A stretch of DNA of 64,000 nt from Zingiber officinale (taxonomy: Eukaryota > Streptophyta > Magnoliopsida > Zingiberales > Zingiberaceae). Positions 12,051 through 24,749 of the stretch are shown one piece after another. A program made the translations under genes and the position numbers. The stretch is from NCBI RefSeq assembly GCF_018446385.1, contig NC_056002.1, positions 27,204,636 through 27,268,635 on the forward strand, written 5' to 3'. The notes beneath the pieces were generated by a model. That model did no database searches. It had not been told where the DNA came from and was given only the letters and a program-made list of their open reading frames with translations. Position 1 is the stretch's first letter; each line of letters begins with the position of its first letter.

Positions 12051-12924
12051 TTTTCGTTTTCTATTTATTTTTGCTACTTCCGCTACTCTAAAAATTCTGG
12101 AAAAATATCTAAAAATTCCAGAATAATTATAGAATATTTCTAATATAGTTTTGAGAATTTTCGGGCGTTATAATTATATTTTTGGGCTCCTTCTTATTAT
12201 GAGTGTGTTAGTCTCCCTGTGTTTAAGATATCGAATATCCACTAATTAAGTGAGTTACTGACAACTCATTTAATTAATATCTAAGTCCAAGAGTAGTACC
12301 ACTCAACCTTATCGTCATGTCGGACTAAGTCCACCTGCAGGGTTTAACATGACAATCCTTATGAGCTCCTCTTGGGGACATTATCAACCTAGTATCTCTA
12401 GGACACAGTTTCCTTCTATAATCAACAACACACACTATAAGTGATATCATTTTCCAACTTATCGGGCTTATTGATTCATCGAACTAAATCTCACCCACTG
12501 ATAAATTAAAGAAATAAATATCAAATATATGTGCTTGTTATTATATTAGGATTAAGAGTGTACACTTCCATAATAACCGAGGTCTTTGTTTCTTTATAAA
12601 GTCAGTATAAAAGAAACGACCTCAAATGGTCCTAGTCAATACACTCTAAGTGTACTAGTGTAATTATACAGTCAAGATAAATTGATACCTAATTACACTA
12701 CGACCTTCTAATGGTTTGTTCCTTTCCATTTTGGTCGTGAGCTACTGTTTATAATTTATAAGGTACTGATAACATCATCTTCTGCATGTGACACCACATA
12801 CTATGTTATCTACAATATAAATTAATTGAACAACTACAACTAAATGTAGACAATTTGACCAAATGTGATTCTTTATTCATAATGAATGTTTACAAAGCTT
12901 AGGCTTTCAGTATACACTCCAACA

Positions 12925-13393
12925 GTTTGACCATCATATATATTGCAATGTTATTTAATGCTTTCAACACCTTGTTAAAGTTTTGGCTAGTATTGTAGTG
13001 TGATGGATCAAATGTTTTACGAGTCAAAGAGTATCGAGTATTGTGACCAACAACGAGTAAAAACATGTCAAGCATTTCTTCAATACAAATGTATCTTGTA
13101 TCTTGCAATGGTGTTTTTTCTCTAAGGATGTTACACAATTTTAAAAATACATTAGGGTGCATTCTATAAATTTCTCGAAAGTGTGTTGGATCTTCTTTTA
13201 ATATTCTATGAATATAATCGTATCCTTTGGAAGTTATTGGTCATCTACTTAAGGGATGATGGATAAGTTCACTATGCATATAAGCTATATGCTCAATCAA
13301 TACACATAGGATCCTATAAAATTCCACCAATAAACACCTAAGCGTTTCATTAAATTCTTCTTCCAATACCTTTTCTATGTTGATGTTTGACAT
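12925..13393 (-). pseudogene. PIF/Harbinger transposase, N-terminal part (broken)
   Basis: Reading from an ATG at about 13393 on the minus strand, the frame gives an N-terminal region, then a stop at ...HHPLSR*, then FREIYRMHPNVFLKLCNIL, IEEMLDMFLLVVGHNTR and FNKVLKALNNIA. These are characteristic blocks of the N-terminal helical region of plant Harbinger transposases. The frame runs into the inserted LTR at 12924 and resumes as the C-terminal part at 8155. One nonsense codon plus the insertion make it non-functional. Confidence 0.75.
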
Positions 13394-13658
13394 TTAAATG
13401 AACCACCTGATATCAAACAAGAAATTAAAATTAAAAAAATCTCTAATAATTTATGAAAATCATTCCACTTATAACCAAAACAAGATATAAATGATAATCA
13501 ACTTGAAACTTGTAAATTTATAAATAATCTGAACCAAGAAATTATTGCTAGTTCAATCACTAGAAAACAATTAAAAAATGATAAAATTTTAACATAATAA
13601 AAATCATCACTAATCATGCCCCAAAAATTCTCTCATTCATTCAATTTATAGTCTATTC

Positions 13659-14040
13659 ATCCTGAACTCTCTTCAATGGTCATTTTCAAGAAATCGATCT
13701 TCTTTGATTGTGTATTAAGCAAATCAAGTACTTTGTATCGAGTATGATGATCCAAATTTGGGACCTCCTTAATATCATCCCAACAACCTTCACCTGCATT
13801 CTCTATTGATTCTATTTTTGAAGCCACCTTCTCAAGAGTTTCAGAGATTCTATACCTAACATCTGTATTAGTATTCTTGAATGTACTTGATTTTCCTTCA
13901 AGCTTGGCCCTATCTCATTTTCTAGTGGTTGGAGGAACTTCCAAACTTATGGGTTGAGATGGTAATGGTGGAGTAGGCTCCTCAAAAAATGAAGGCTCAT
14001 ATGTAGGCTCTTCATTAAAAGCATACCTTTGAAATTTAAT
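13659..14040 (-). pseudogene. Harbinger ORF1-type (Myb/SANT-like) protein remnant
   Basis: The minus-strand reading has an acidic/proline stretch, an in-frame stop after PPTTRK, then a helical region (about RISETLEKVASKIESI) and a closing block resembling DLLNTQSKKIDFLKMTIEE. This matches the C-terminal part of the Myb/SANT-like DNA-binding partner protein encoded beside the transposase in PIF/Harbinger elements. It lies just upstream of the transposase N-terminus in the same orientation, as expected. The copia element at 14080 cuts its 5' side. Confidence 0.5.
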
Positions 14041-14265
14041 GATGAGAACTCTCGATTGTGTAGTTTTTGAAGAGAAAAGTGTTAGCTTATATAATTAGAA
14101 TTATTTGTTTATAGTCTTTAGGGTAATTTAGTCTTTTACCTTTTCAATTTATGGTTAGGTTTTCTGATAATTAACTATATAAGACTTTGTACTTTTTATT
14201 TCTCACAACCTTTTTTTGGATTCATCAATAAAGACGATTACTTTTCTTTGGCGTCAATTTCTACA

Positions 14266-14277
14266 TGGTATCAGGGC
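14266..14277 (+). promoter_or_regulatory. Primer-binding site, initiator tRNA-Met
   Basis: TGGTATCAGGGC follows the 5' LTR directly. It differs at one base from the usual TGGTATCAGAGC. Confidence 0.8.
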
Positions 14278-14527
14278 ATTCATCTTTATGTTTTTGATAA
14301 TTAGATTGAAGAACTATTAATTCGATCCATAGTTTTCACGGATCAAACTCTGCAGTGAGTTTGCTGGGGGGTGCGGGGGGCAGTGCACCCTTGCTCGGGG
14401 TTCAGGGCGAATCCCCCAAAAAAAATTTTAGCGCAACCATACAGTTTTGATTGGGTTTCTTTTATTTTCACAATACTTGGTTTTGTTTGGTGTTCGATTA
14501 TTCGTGAACACAACTTGTTCTATCATC

Positions 14528-17500
14528 ATGAGTGGTCGCACTGAAGATTCGCTTTAATCGATCAACGCCCGATTGGATGGAAAAATTATCTGGATTGGGG
14601 ATATGTTATAAAAAAATTTTTACGAGGAAAATCTTTATGGGGATATGTTTTGGGTGTGAGAGTTCAACCTATGGACATTAATGTTGATAATTATGTAAAG
14701 TCATTGGATGTTTGGGAGACCGATAATGCGAAGATTATTACATGGATCAATAATTCTGTTTCACACTCCATTGATGCTCAGTTGGCCAAGTATGAGACAA
14801 CCAAAGAGGTTTGGGATCATCTGACAAGATTATACACACAGTCTAACTTTAACAAACAATATCAATTAGTAGCAGATATACGTGCACTTCGCCAACAAGA
14901 TATGGGGATCCAAGATTTTTATTCTGCCATGTCGAAACTATAGGACCAGTTAGCACTAACAGAATCCTTAGAATTGTGAGCATTCCCAACTTATGTCACT
15001 CATAGAGAACAGCAACGTCTGGTCCAATTCCTGATGGCTCTTTGTGATGACTTTGAAGGATTGCATGGAACAATTTTGCATCGTAGTCCTCTCCCTTCCG
15101 TTGATTCAGTAGTACATGAATTGCTAGTTGAGGAGATTCGTCTTAAGTCTCAGGTTGATAAGAGGACTATTGTACCATCTACATCATCTGTTTTTGTAGC
15201 ACCACAGGGTCTATGCCGCATAATCAAAGTAGATCGACTTCGAAGGTTTCTAGTGATGAGTGTGCTTATTGAAAAGAAAAAGGATATTGGAAGTCTCAAT
15301 GTCCATTATTGTTGAATAAAGGTAAACTACTGCAACAGCAAAAACAACCACCACAACAGTAATATCAGTAACAACGACCTCAATAGTCACCATTGCTACA
15401 TTAGAATGCTTCATGAAAATATGGTAATCAACCACAACAGTTGCCAAATGGACTATCTTAGTCTAGTAATGTAATGGTTGTCCCTCTTTAGATTCATATA
15501 TGCTTGAGCAGTTTCAACAATTCCTTGTTTCACAACTCTCTGTCATGTCTGCTTCTTCTGATATAGGTTTGTCATCCTCCGATACATGAGGTATATCTTC
15601 CTCTTTATGGATCTTAGATTCTGGAGCCTCTCATCATATGCCACCTAACTTATTATCTTTTATCTTCTAATTCATCTTTATCAGTTATGACGGCTGATGG
15701 TACTCTGATGCCATTATTAGGTGTTGGTTATGCTGTTACAACTTGCTTGTCTCTTACTGATGTCTATTATATTCCTACTCTTACACTTAATCTTGTTTAT
15801 ATTAGTCAATTGTCTGAGTCTGGATATTTAATCTTTTTTTCTTCTTCCAATTATTATGTGTAGGACCCACAATCTCAGAAGGTGATTGGGATAGGTCGTA
15901 GGCAAGGGGGACTCTATGTCTTGGATAAGCTTCAAGTACCAGATGTTGCAGCTTCTAGTGTCGATTTATCATCTTTCCGATTGAGTCATTCTTCTTCTGA
16001 TTTTTATTTGTGGCATACTCGTCTAGATCATGTTTCAGCCTCTCGTTTACAATTTTTAGTTTCGTCTAGAGTATTAGGAACTTTAAAAAGTCATGATATT
16101 TCAGATTGTAATGGTTGTAAACTGATAAAATTTTCTACATTACCTTTTAATAAAGTCTATCTTTTTTCTCCTAATCCTTTTGATCTTGTTCATTCTGATG
16201 TGTGGGACCTTCTCCTGGTACTGCAAAAGGGCGATCAAGATATTATGTTTCTTTTATTGATGATTGCACTCGCTATACTTGGGTTTATCTTATGAAACAC
16301 AGATATGATTATCTTACCATTTTCAATAACTTTAAAGCTCTTGTTAAAACTCAACATTCAGCAGTCATCAAGTGTTTTTATTGTGATTTGGGGGATGAAT
16401 ACACTTCCAATAATTTTTCTCATTTACTTGCATTAGAAGGTACTATACATCAAACCTCGTAGCGAGAAACACCTGAACAGAATGGGATTGTAGAGAGAAA
16501 GGATAGACATCTTGTTGAGACAGTCCATTCATTCTTATTGTCTACAGATGTTTCAAGTATTTTTTTGGGAGAAGTAGTTCTTATTGCTACTCATGTAATT
16601 AATAGGATTCCAACTTCTCACAATTCAGGTTTCTCTCCTTTTCAGAAACTATATGGTCATGCTCCTGGTTATTCCTCTTTACGTGTGTTTTGGTTATACC
16701 TGTTTTGTTCAACGACTACACGTCGAGTGTGATAAGTTATCCTCTAAGTCTGCTTTATGTGTCTTTCTTGGTTATGATATTGGTCAAAAGGGATATCGTT
16801 GTTTTGATACAGTTAGTAAAAAATTATATGTCTCTCGTCATGTTGTGTTTCTTGAGCATATTCCTTTCTTCTCTATACCTCTTCTATCACATGACATGAC
16901 TTATGCAGATCTTATTCACATTGATCCCTTCAGCACCGACACCGACGAAGCCTCTCCCACGGCTACTCTTCCACATGAAGGTTTCACTGAATCTGGTATT
17001 CTCGAGGCATCTCCTCCACCTCCCCCTCCCCCTCCCCGTCCCCCTCCTACAACTATTCCTTCACCTCCAGAGATTGCATACAATCCTATTCGTCGGTCTA
17101 CACGTCCTCGTAAGTCTACTAAACTACCTGATTTTGCTTATTCTTATTATTCTACTTCCTTTGCCTCTTTTGTTGTCTCTGTTCATCATCTTTCTGAGCC
17201 TTTGCCCTATAGAGAAGCTGTTGGTAATCCTCTTTGGTAGAATGTTATGGACGAGGAATTGACTGCTTTGCATCATACTCATACTTGGGATTTAGTACCA
17301 CTGCCACCAGGGAAACGTGCCATTGTTTCTTGTTGAGTCTATAAGATTAAAACTAAATCTGATAGTTCTGTATAACGGTACAAAGCTTGTCTTGTTGCTA
17401 AAGGTTACTCTCAGGAGTATGACATGGATTATGAGGAAACTTTTGCCCCTGTTGCTAAAATGACCACTGTTCGTATGTTAATTTTTGTTGCCTCTGTTCG

Positions 17501-18717
17501 TCAATGGAAGATATCTTAGATGGATGTCAAAAATGCTTTCTTGAATGGTGATCTTAGAGAAGAAGTGTATATGGTGCCTCCTCCTAGAGTTGTTCACCGA
17601 TCTAGTGAAGTTTGTAGGCTTTGCAGAGCCCTCTATGGACTCAAACAAGCACCACGTGCTTGGTTTGCCAAGTTCTCCACTGTGGTTACCTCGCTTAGCT
17701 TTCGTCCCAGTAATCATGATTCAGCTTTATTTGTCAAGTGCACATGTACAGTTCATATGCTTTTATCTTTATATGTGGATGACATGATAATTATTGATGA
17801 TGATTTTGATGGAATTGAGTATTTGAAGTTTGAATTAGCTCGTTGTTTCGCTATGAAAGGCTTGGGTTTACTGTGGTAATTTTTAGAGATTGAGGTCGCC
17901 TCGTCACCTAAAGGTTATCTCTTGTCTCAGTCAAAGTACATAGCTAATCTATTTGAGCGTGCACGTCTCACTGACAACAAGGTAGTTGATACTCCCCTTG
18001 AGACTAATGCTAGGTACTTTTCATCAGATAGTTCTCCTTTGCCAAATCCTAACCTCTACCGTACAGTTGTGGGAAGCTTGGTTTATCTCACTATGACTCG
18101 TCCTGATATTGCATATGTTGTATATGTGGTTAGTCAGTTTGTCACTGCACCGACCATAGTTCATTGGGTTGCTGTTCTTCGCATTATTCGATATCTTCGA
18201 GGAACTCAATTTCAAAGTCTCTTATTCCCTTCTACTTCCTCATTAGAGCTTTGTGCATACTTTGATGCTGATTGGGCGGGTGACCTTATGGATCGTAAGT
18301 CAACCACTGGCTTCTATATTTTTCTTGGAGTTTCTCTTATCTCTTGGAAAAGTAAGATGTTATTTCGAGATCCCCCACAGAAGTTGAGTATCGTGTCATG
18401 GCTACCACTACTTGTGAGATTGTTTGGCTATGGTGGTTGTTTGTAGATATGAGAATTTTTCTTCAGAAACCTACTGTTCTTTATTGTGATAATCAGAGTA
18501 TCATTCAAATTACGCGCAATACAGTTTTTATGAGAGAACGAAGCATATTGAGATAGATTGTCATTTCACTCGTCATCATCTACAGCTTGACACTATCACA
18601 TTACCTTTTGTTCCTTCCTCACTGTAGATAGCTGATATGTTTACCAAGGCTTATTTCGCTTCGCACTTTCGATTTTTATCTGACAAACTCTCAATGCTTC
18701 TGGCTGTAGCATCGTGA
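14528..18717 (+). pseudogene. Copia gag-pol polyprotein, many stops and frameshifts
   Basis: The fragments run in order along this span. Gag lies at 14528-15320, including VWDHLTRLYTQSN. A protease DSGASHH motif sits near 15615. The integrase zinc region and core (LWHTRLDH, VHSDVW, GIVERKDRH) run from about 16010 to 16710. A proline-rich linker is at about 17000-17060. Reverse transcriptase starts near 17380, with MDVKNAFLNGDL at 17520 and the catalytic YVDD near 17772. RNase H has FDADWAGDLMDRKSTTGF near 18260. Stops occur at many places (for example 14941, 17238 and 17517) and frames shift repeatedly, so no full enzyme can be made. The tail ends at a TGA at 18715, just before the purine tract. 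Confidence 0.85.
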
Positions 18718-20103
18718 GTTTGAAGGGGAATGCTAGCTTATATAATTAGAATTATTTGTTTATAGCCTTTAGGGTAATTTGATCTTTTACCTTTTCAATT
18801 TAGGGTTTAAGTTTTCTGATAATTAACTATATAAGACTTTGTACTCTTTATTTCTCACAACCTTTTTTTGGATTCATCAATAAAGACGGCTACTTTTCTT
18901 TAGTGTCAATTTCTACAAAAAGAACGTCTCATCTTGTGAGAGAAGAAAGGAGAGAGACGTGTAGAGTTAAGGGTGTTGGGATGTATACTCTAAGCTTAGC
19001 TTTTGTATGAACATTTATTTTGAAATATTTTGAAATGAGAATCACTTTGGTCAAATGTTTGCATTTTATATTTATATATATACCAATGCAGTTGTCCATT
19101 TAATTTATATTATAGATAACATGGTGTGTGGTGCCACACAGAAGATCATGTTATCGGTTCTTTATAAATTATAAATAGTAGCTCACAACCAAGATGGATT
19201 GGGACAAACCATTGGAACGGTTGTAGTGTAATTTGGTATTAGTCTGTCTTGACTATAAAATTACACTAGTACACTATGTGTGTATTGAGCAGGACCGTTT
19301 GAGGTTGTTTGATTTGTACTGACTACATAAAAGGACATAACCTCTGTTATTATGGATGTGCGTTCTCTTAATCCCTATATAATAACAAGCATGTATACTT
19401 AGTATTTATTTCTTTAACTTATCAATGGGTGAGATTTATTTGTTAAATCAATAGGGCCGATGAGTTGGGAAATAGTACTGTTTATATGGCGTGTTGTTGA
19501 TTATAGAAGGAATCTGTGTCCTAATTATTTAGGCTGATGATGCCCCCTTGAGGAGCTCATAATGATTATCATGTAAACCCTGCAGGTGGACTTAGTCCGA
19601 CATGATAATAAAGTTGAGTGGTACTACTCTTGAAATCAAATGTTAATTAATTGAGTTGTCAGTAACTCATTTAATTAACGGACATATGATATCTTAAACA
19701 CAGGGAGATTAACACACTCATGATAAGAAGGAGCTCATATTGTAATATGGAATTGGTGTGGTAGTTCAATAATAACCCTTTAGTGGTATGAGTTATTATT
19801 GATAGACTTGAGTTAAGTGTTTGGGCCGAACACAGAAAGTCCAAGTCCATCAGGAGACCTAAACCAATTCCTCCTCTAGGTCTCTGTTGTAGCCTCTATA
19901 TAAAGTCTCGCATCCACCTATCCACGAGTAGTTGTTGTTGTGGTTTTTGGTTAGCCTCCTCCTTTCCTAAGGTCAGCGGCACCACCTCCTCCTCCTAGGG
20001 CCGGCTCCACCTCCTCCTCCTAGGGCCGGCGTCGCCTCCTCTCCTTGCTAGGGGTCGGCACCTCTTCTCTTTGCTAAGGGTCGACGCCTCTTCTCCTTGC
20101 TAG

Positions 20104-20543
20104 TGTTGGTAGTTTTGAGAGCATGAAAACTAAAATGAAGTAATTAAAATAATAATGTGGAAACCATAAACACTCACATTGATCTCCCGAAGAACCGCAA
20201 TCAAAGACGCAGGTTGATGAAGTCGCCGATGAACCGCCGGAGATGTCGCTGCTGCTGTCGCCGAGAAGATCACCACACGGAACCATCTCAGACTCTTCCA
20301 CAAACCAAATCCCGCTCTAGATGTTCTTCCTTTGCTCGACCAAATCACCTCACAGCTCTCTTCTCTGAACACCTTCGCATCAACCTCTACCACCTCCTGA
20401 TTGCCTTGGACGCCTCTTATAAGAAGGCTGAGGAAGACGAAGGGGAAAGGACGCCCCTTCGTCTCCTTGGCGTTTCCAGTAAACTGCCGTTTGCGGCAGC
20501 GAAAGGGACGAACCCTTTCATCTGCCGAGTATAACGCCCAACA
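20104..20543 (-). repeat. 3' LTR of the 12.1-kb copia element
   Basis: This is 440 bp long, running TGTTGGTAGTTTTGAGAG to CGCCCAACA on the plus strand. It is nearly identical to 31786-32225, with scattered substitutions such as AATGTGG versus AATGCGG. ORFs on both strands are incidental. Confidence 0.9.
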
Positions 20544-21799
20544 TCTCCCACTCGTCCAAGTCAATCCATATGGTCATATAGACCATATCAGTCACATAGA
20601 CTACAAGGTGATCAAGTTACGAAGACTGGAGCGAAATTAGTCACAAAGACCAAATAAGTCACGAAGACTTTATGAGGATCAAGTCACGAAGACCAGAGTA
20701 AAATTTAGTCACAAAGACCAAATAAGTCACACAGACTTTATGAGAATCAAGTCACGAAGACCAGATCAGAACATCCATTCCATACATTAGGGAAAATGGT
20801 TCGTGCGACAGCAAGCACAATGAGCATTCAATTGCTAAGAAGATTGTTACACCTTACTTAGCTGCTCCATAGAACAAATCAGAGACATAAATATCCATAG
20901 AACAAATCATAGACATAAATGGCTTGCCTTTACCCCAGATTAAATTATTTACATCATCATGAACATCTCTAATCCCTCAGGTTGACCATATGTCAAGAGC
21001 ATGTTCAACACCTCCAATTAAACAAATTATTCACAATTACATTTTATGTACTGAACTAAAAATGTAACCGGTACCAGTGAATAAATGTCGCAGATGTAAA
21101 TCAATCTTAATCTTCCTTTTTAGCTAGAATCCACTCACTCTAATCAGTTGCTTTCCTAGTTATGCTCCATAGACTGAATCATCCATAGCCAATAGGAAAC
21201 ATGCTAAAGTAGCAGACACTGATCAGAACTTCAAGTAGACAGCTAAATAGTCACTTAGGGTAAAATCGAGATTAACTTATAATCTCAAGGGTCTCACATA
21301 GTAGAGAAGCAGGGATCCATTCTCCTACAACCCTTCTTGTCGCCATAGCACATGTGGTATGAATCACATGCTACGATGTTATTCTCTTTACCAAAAAGAA
21401 CGCATGTTTTTCCTAATTTTAACATCGTACAGATTATGATCTAGACATTCCCAATGTCTAATTCTGAATTCAACATATGAATTCTAATCTGGCTTCAAGC
21501 AGATTCAGTAAATGGTGGGTGCATTTACTCCAATCATTACACAAATGATCTCATCTTGACACTAATATCAAGGCGACCTTAACTTATGGGTATGTCTCTA
21601 TTCACAGCTACAAAAGTTGTCCCATAAGTAACGGTCTTACCTCTATTCGTACTTAACAAATAGAGATGATTATCCATGTGAGTGGACCAATCCTAATCTG
21701 CCAACATGCTTATCGAGACTTTTATTCGAATGTAACCAAGACATATACACTAAATAGATCATGGAATTTTTTTTATTTATCAAAATGTCTTTACAATTG
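20544..21799 (-). other. Non-coding 3' region of the 12.1-kb copia element, with tandem repeat
   Basis: The purine tract GAGTGGGAGA (minus strand, 20544-20553) abuts the 3' LTR. From about 20610 to 20766 a ~67-bp unit repeats (GTCACAAAGACCAAATAAGT, then GTCACGAAGACTTTATGAG). The remaining ~1 kb up to the pol stop has no ORF or recognisable domain. Confidence 0.6.
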
Positions 21800-23002
21800 T
21801 TACATTCTCCGAAGTCCCAAAGACTTCATATGCCCATGAAATGACTCTTTAGTCAATGACTTAGTAAAAGGATCAGCAAGCATATTCCGTATAGGGATGT
21901 ACTCAAGAATAATCTTTTTCTTGTCAACAATATCCCTTACAAAATTATACTTAATTTCTATATGCTTGCCTTTGCTGTGATATTTGGGATCCTTGGAAAA
22001 AGCTATCGCAGCTTGACTATCCTCAGCAATCCTCAAATGCTTCAGGAACCTTCTTAGCCAGACAACCTCTTGCACAGCCGCTGCACAAGCCACATACTCA
22101 GCTTCCATTGTTGACAAGGCTACACAAGCCTGCTTCTTGCTGTTCCATGAGATAGCGCCATCATTCAGCAAGAAGACATAGCCAGATGTGGATTTTCTGT
22201 TATCAAGATCCCCAGCCCAATCTGCATCTGAGTAGCCACTTAGGCTTATATCTGATCCTTGGAAACAGAGATAATAATCAGCTGTTCCTTTAAGATATCT
22301 GAATATCCTCTTCACCGCTTTCCAGTGTCTCGATCCTGGGTTTGACTGGAAACGACTAACTAAGTCAACAGCATAGCTTATATCGGGACGAGTACACAAC
22401 ATAGTGTACATCAAACTACCAATAGCACTGGCATATGGTTTCTTCTTCATTTCGTCTATTTCCTCAAGAGTCTTGGGATACATACTTTTGCTCAAGATAG
22501 TACCTTTCGCAATAGGTGTCTGTTCAATGTTGCAATCTGACATATTGAAGTGTTGTAGCATCTTAGTGATATAAGCTTCTTGAGACAAACCCAAAAGCCT
22601 CTTTGATCGGTCTCTAATGATCTTCACTCCTAAGATGTACTCTGCTTCTCCCATATCTATTATGTCAAATTGTGATGAAAGCCAACTTTTGACTTCTATC
22701 ACACACTTTATGTCACTTCCAGCTATTAGCATATCATCAACATATAATGATAAAATGACAATCTTTCCTTTTTCCTTCCTTAGGTAAACACAATGATCCT
22801 CATTGATCATTTCGAAACCATAAGATAATATTACTTCATTAAATCTTATGTTCCATTGTCTTGACGCTTGTTTTAGCCCATATATAGACTTCCGAAGTCT
22901 ACATACTCTTTTCTCTTGGCCTTCAGCAACATAACCTTCTGGTTGTACCATATAGATTTCTTCGTCAAGATTACCATTAAGGAAAGACGTTTTTACATCC
23001 AT
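21800..23002 (-). pseudogene. Copia reverse transcriptase C-terminal half and RNase H segment
   Basis: This is an open segment of 400 residues starting at MDVKTSFLNGNLDEEIYM, immediately after a nonsense codon. The catalytic YVDDMLIAG of reverse transcriptase is near 22735-22760. RNase H follows with YSDADWAGDLDNRKSTSGY and STMEAEYVA. It ends with the usual copia closing region (ADPFTKSL, then MKSLGLR). The normal role is copying retroelement RNA into DNA and degrading the RNA strand. It is truncated from its upstream half by the stop. Confidence 0.85.
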
Positions 23003-24226
23003 CTAATGTAATTCCATGTCATAGTGTGCTACTATAGCTAGGATGACACGTATTGACACAAACTTTACAACTGGGGAGAATGTCTCTTCAAAGTCAATAC
23101 CCTCCATTTGGGTATATCCTTTTGCAACTAATCGAGCTTTGTATCGATTAATCGATCCATTTGCTTTCCTCTTTACTTTGAGAATCCACTTATTCCCAAT
23201 AGCCCTTCGGCCCGGAGGAAGATTGACTAAATCCCAAACCTGATTCTTTCTCATTGACTCCATTTCTTCATCCATTGCAACTTTCCATTCTGACCTGCTC
23301 ATAGCTTCCTCAACTGTTCGAGGTTCCTCATCGTCAACTGGGAGAACCATTAATGCCTCATTCTCAATATCAAACCTTCTTCGTGGAATAATCTGACGAC
23401 TACTTCTTCGAAGGTTAGACTGTTGAGAAACTGACTCATTCAGTGGCAAATTACTCCCACTCGGTTGACTAGATTCAAGCATCTCCTGATTTGTTGATAA
23501 AGGAACATTATCCTCCTCCTCTATCTCATATAGAGGAATTGTCTTATCAACTTCACCTCGTGTTGGGAACTCAGTTTCTAGAAAAGTAACATCTCTTGAC
23601 TCTATTTCAGAGATGGTTCCATCTTGTCGCTCACCAATAAAAACATAACCTTTAGAGGTCTCAGAGTACCTTATAAAGATACACTTCTTACCTCTGGGTC
23701 CTAGTTTTCCATATTCGTGAGTCTTATCATGAACGTAGGCAGCTGACCCCCAAGGTCTCAGATTACTCAAATCTGATTTTCTGCCTGTCCAACGTTCATG
23801 TGGGGTAGATGGAACTGACTTTGAAGGCACTTTGTTAAGTATATAGGTCGCTACTAGCAATGCATCTCCCCAATAGGAGATTGGCAAATTAGCTTGCGCC
23901 ATCATAGACCTAACCATTTCAAGAAGAGTCCTATTTCTTCTTTCAGCAACCCCATTTTGCTGTGGAGTTCCAGGGATAGTTAGCTGTCTAATAATCTCTT
24001 TCTCATTACACATTGTATTGAACTGATCAGACAAATATTCTCCTTCACGGTCAGTGCGCAAGGTTTTAACCTTACGTTCCAATTGATTCTCAACTTTGTT
24101 CAAGTAACGAATAAAGCAATCCAATGCTTTAGGTTTGTGAGAAATCAAATACATATGACCAAAACGTGTAAAGTCATCGATAAATGTAATGAAATAAGAA
24201 CTCCCATTTCTAGCCTTCACATTCAT
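23003..24226 (-). pseudogene. Copia integrase core and reverse transcriptase N-terminal segment
   Basis: This 407-residue open segment holds the integrase core. The second acidic residue is in LRTDREGEY and the catalytic Glu in GVAERRNRT. The first Asp (HSD) lies just upstream, beyond the nonsense codon at 24254. [16 protein letters not shown] C-terminal block and an acidic linker follow. Then comes the start of reverse transcriptase ([38 protein letters not shown]). It ends in a stop where family members have Gln. Confidence 0.85.
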
Positions 24227-24253
24227 TGGACCACAAATATCCGAATGAATTAA

Positions 24254-24670
24254 TTATAATGGTGAATCAGCCCTAATAGCCTTACCAAATGGTTTCCTAG
24301 TCGCCTTTCCAGCAAGACAATGCTCACATATAGACAAGTTAATCTTAGCATGAGTGCCTAATAGGCCCTCCTTAGCTAATCTATTCATTCGTTCTTGTCC
24401 TATATGTCCCAATCTAGCATGCCAAATTTCAACATTAACATCAGCATTACTAGTAAGAGCAATGTTTGAAAAACAACTATTATTATTTGGTTCTACATCA
24501 AGAACCATAAAACCATTTGTTACATAACCATATCCAATTAACACAGAGTTAATTCGAAGTTCCACACAATGGCTATAAAAATTTACATTGTAACCTAAAT
24601 CAAGAAGACAAATAACGGAAACCAGATTCCGTCGAATCTCAGGAGCGTACAGGACATCATGTAGAAACAA
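24254..24670 (-). pseudogene. Copia GAG-pre-integrase / integrase zinc domain segment
   Basis: Reading from LHDVLYAPEIRRNLVSV, this segment holds the HHCC zinc-binding region (WHARLGHIGQERM, then CEHCLAGKATRKPF), which precedes the integrase core. The frame is open upstream to the nested insertion at 24749 (VGNNARIEVKGIGTCKLN), so 24670 is only the first Met. It ends at a TAA within SPL*LIHSD. Confidence 0.8.
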
Positions 24671-24749
24671 GGTGCGTCCACCACGTAAGTTGAGCTTGCA
24701 AGTGCCAATTCCTTTGACTTCTATTCTTGCATTGTTTCCTACATATATC

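Larger units (their letters stand above)
9785..12172 (+). mobile_element. Solo LTR, Ty3/gypsy-like, inserted in the 8156-12924 LTR
   Basis: It begins TGTAACGACCCGCC, a start common to plant gypsy LTRs, and ends GGGCGTTATA, probably a decayed ..TTACA. It is flanked by ATTAC (9780-9784) and ATTAT (12173-12177), a target duplication with one mismatch. The host LTR resumes on both sides, judged against the second copy at 18974-19920. It contains a GATCGATC palindrome cluster and a tRNA-like segment. Small ORFs inside (such as 11728-11946) have no recognisable product. Confidence 0.7.
8156..12924 (-). mobile_element. Solo LTR (family shared with 18974-32657), interrupted
   Basis: The minus strand starts TGTTGGAGTGTATACT at 12924 and ends TTTTTGTACA at 8156. 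The segment 12924-12173 aligns with 18974-19750, and 9784 leftward aligns with 19745-19920. The end segments also match (near 8156-8200 and 32630-32657). Without the inserted LTR at 9785-12172 it is about 2.4 kb. I see no primer site or coding region, so a solo LTR is most likely. It splits the Harbinger transposase. Flanking 5-mers (tccac, gtttg) do not match, so the target duplication is lost or the ends are slightly misplaced. Confidence 0.65.
14080..18917 (+). mobile_element. Complete Ty1/copia element with short LTRs (dead)
   Basis: The LTRs are 14080-14265 (186 bp) and 18731-18917 (187 bp), each TGYTAGCTTATATAATTAG...TTTCTACA. The 5-bp target duplication AAAAG is perfect (14075-14079, 18918-18922). 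The primer site TGGTATCAGGGC (14266-14277) matches initiator tRNA-Met with one change. The purine tract GAAGGGGAA lies just before the 3' LTR. Size (4.84 kb), LTR length and gag-PR-INT-RT-RH order fit a small copia element of the Ale/Retrofit type; that lineage is an inference. Confidence 0.9.

Noticed and set aside
16653..17240. Proline-rich 195-residue ORF as a host gene
   Set aside because: It is the integrase C-terminus and linker of the dead copia element (YRCFDTVSKKLYVSRHVVFL, then the Pro-rich spacer).
20157..20640. ORFs of up to 144 residues in the copia LTRs (also 31765-32216)
   Set aside because: They overlap each other on both strands within LTR sequence and match no family.
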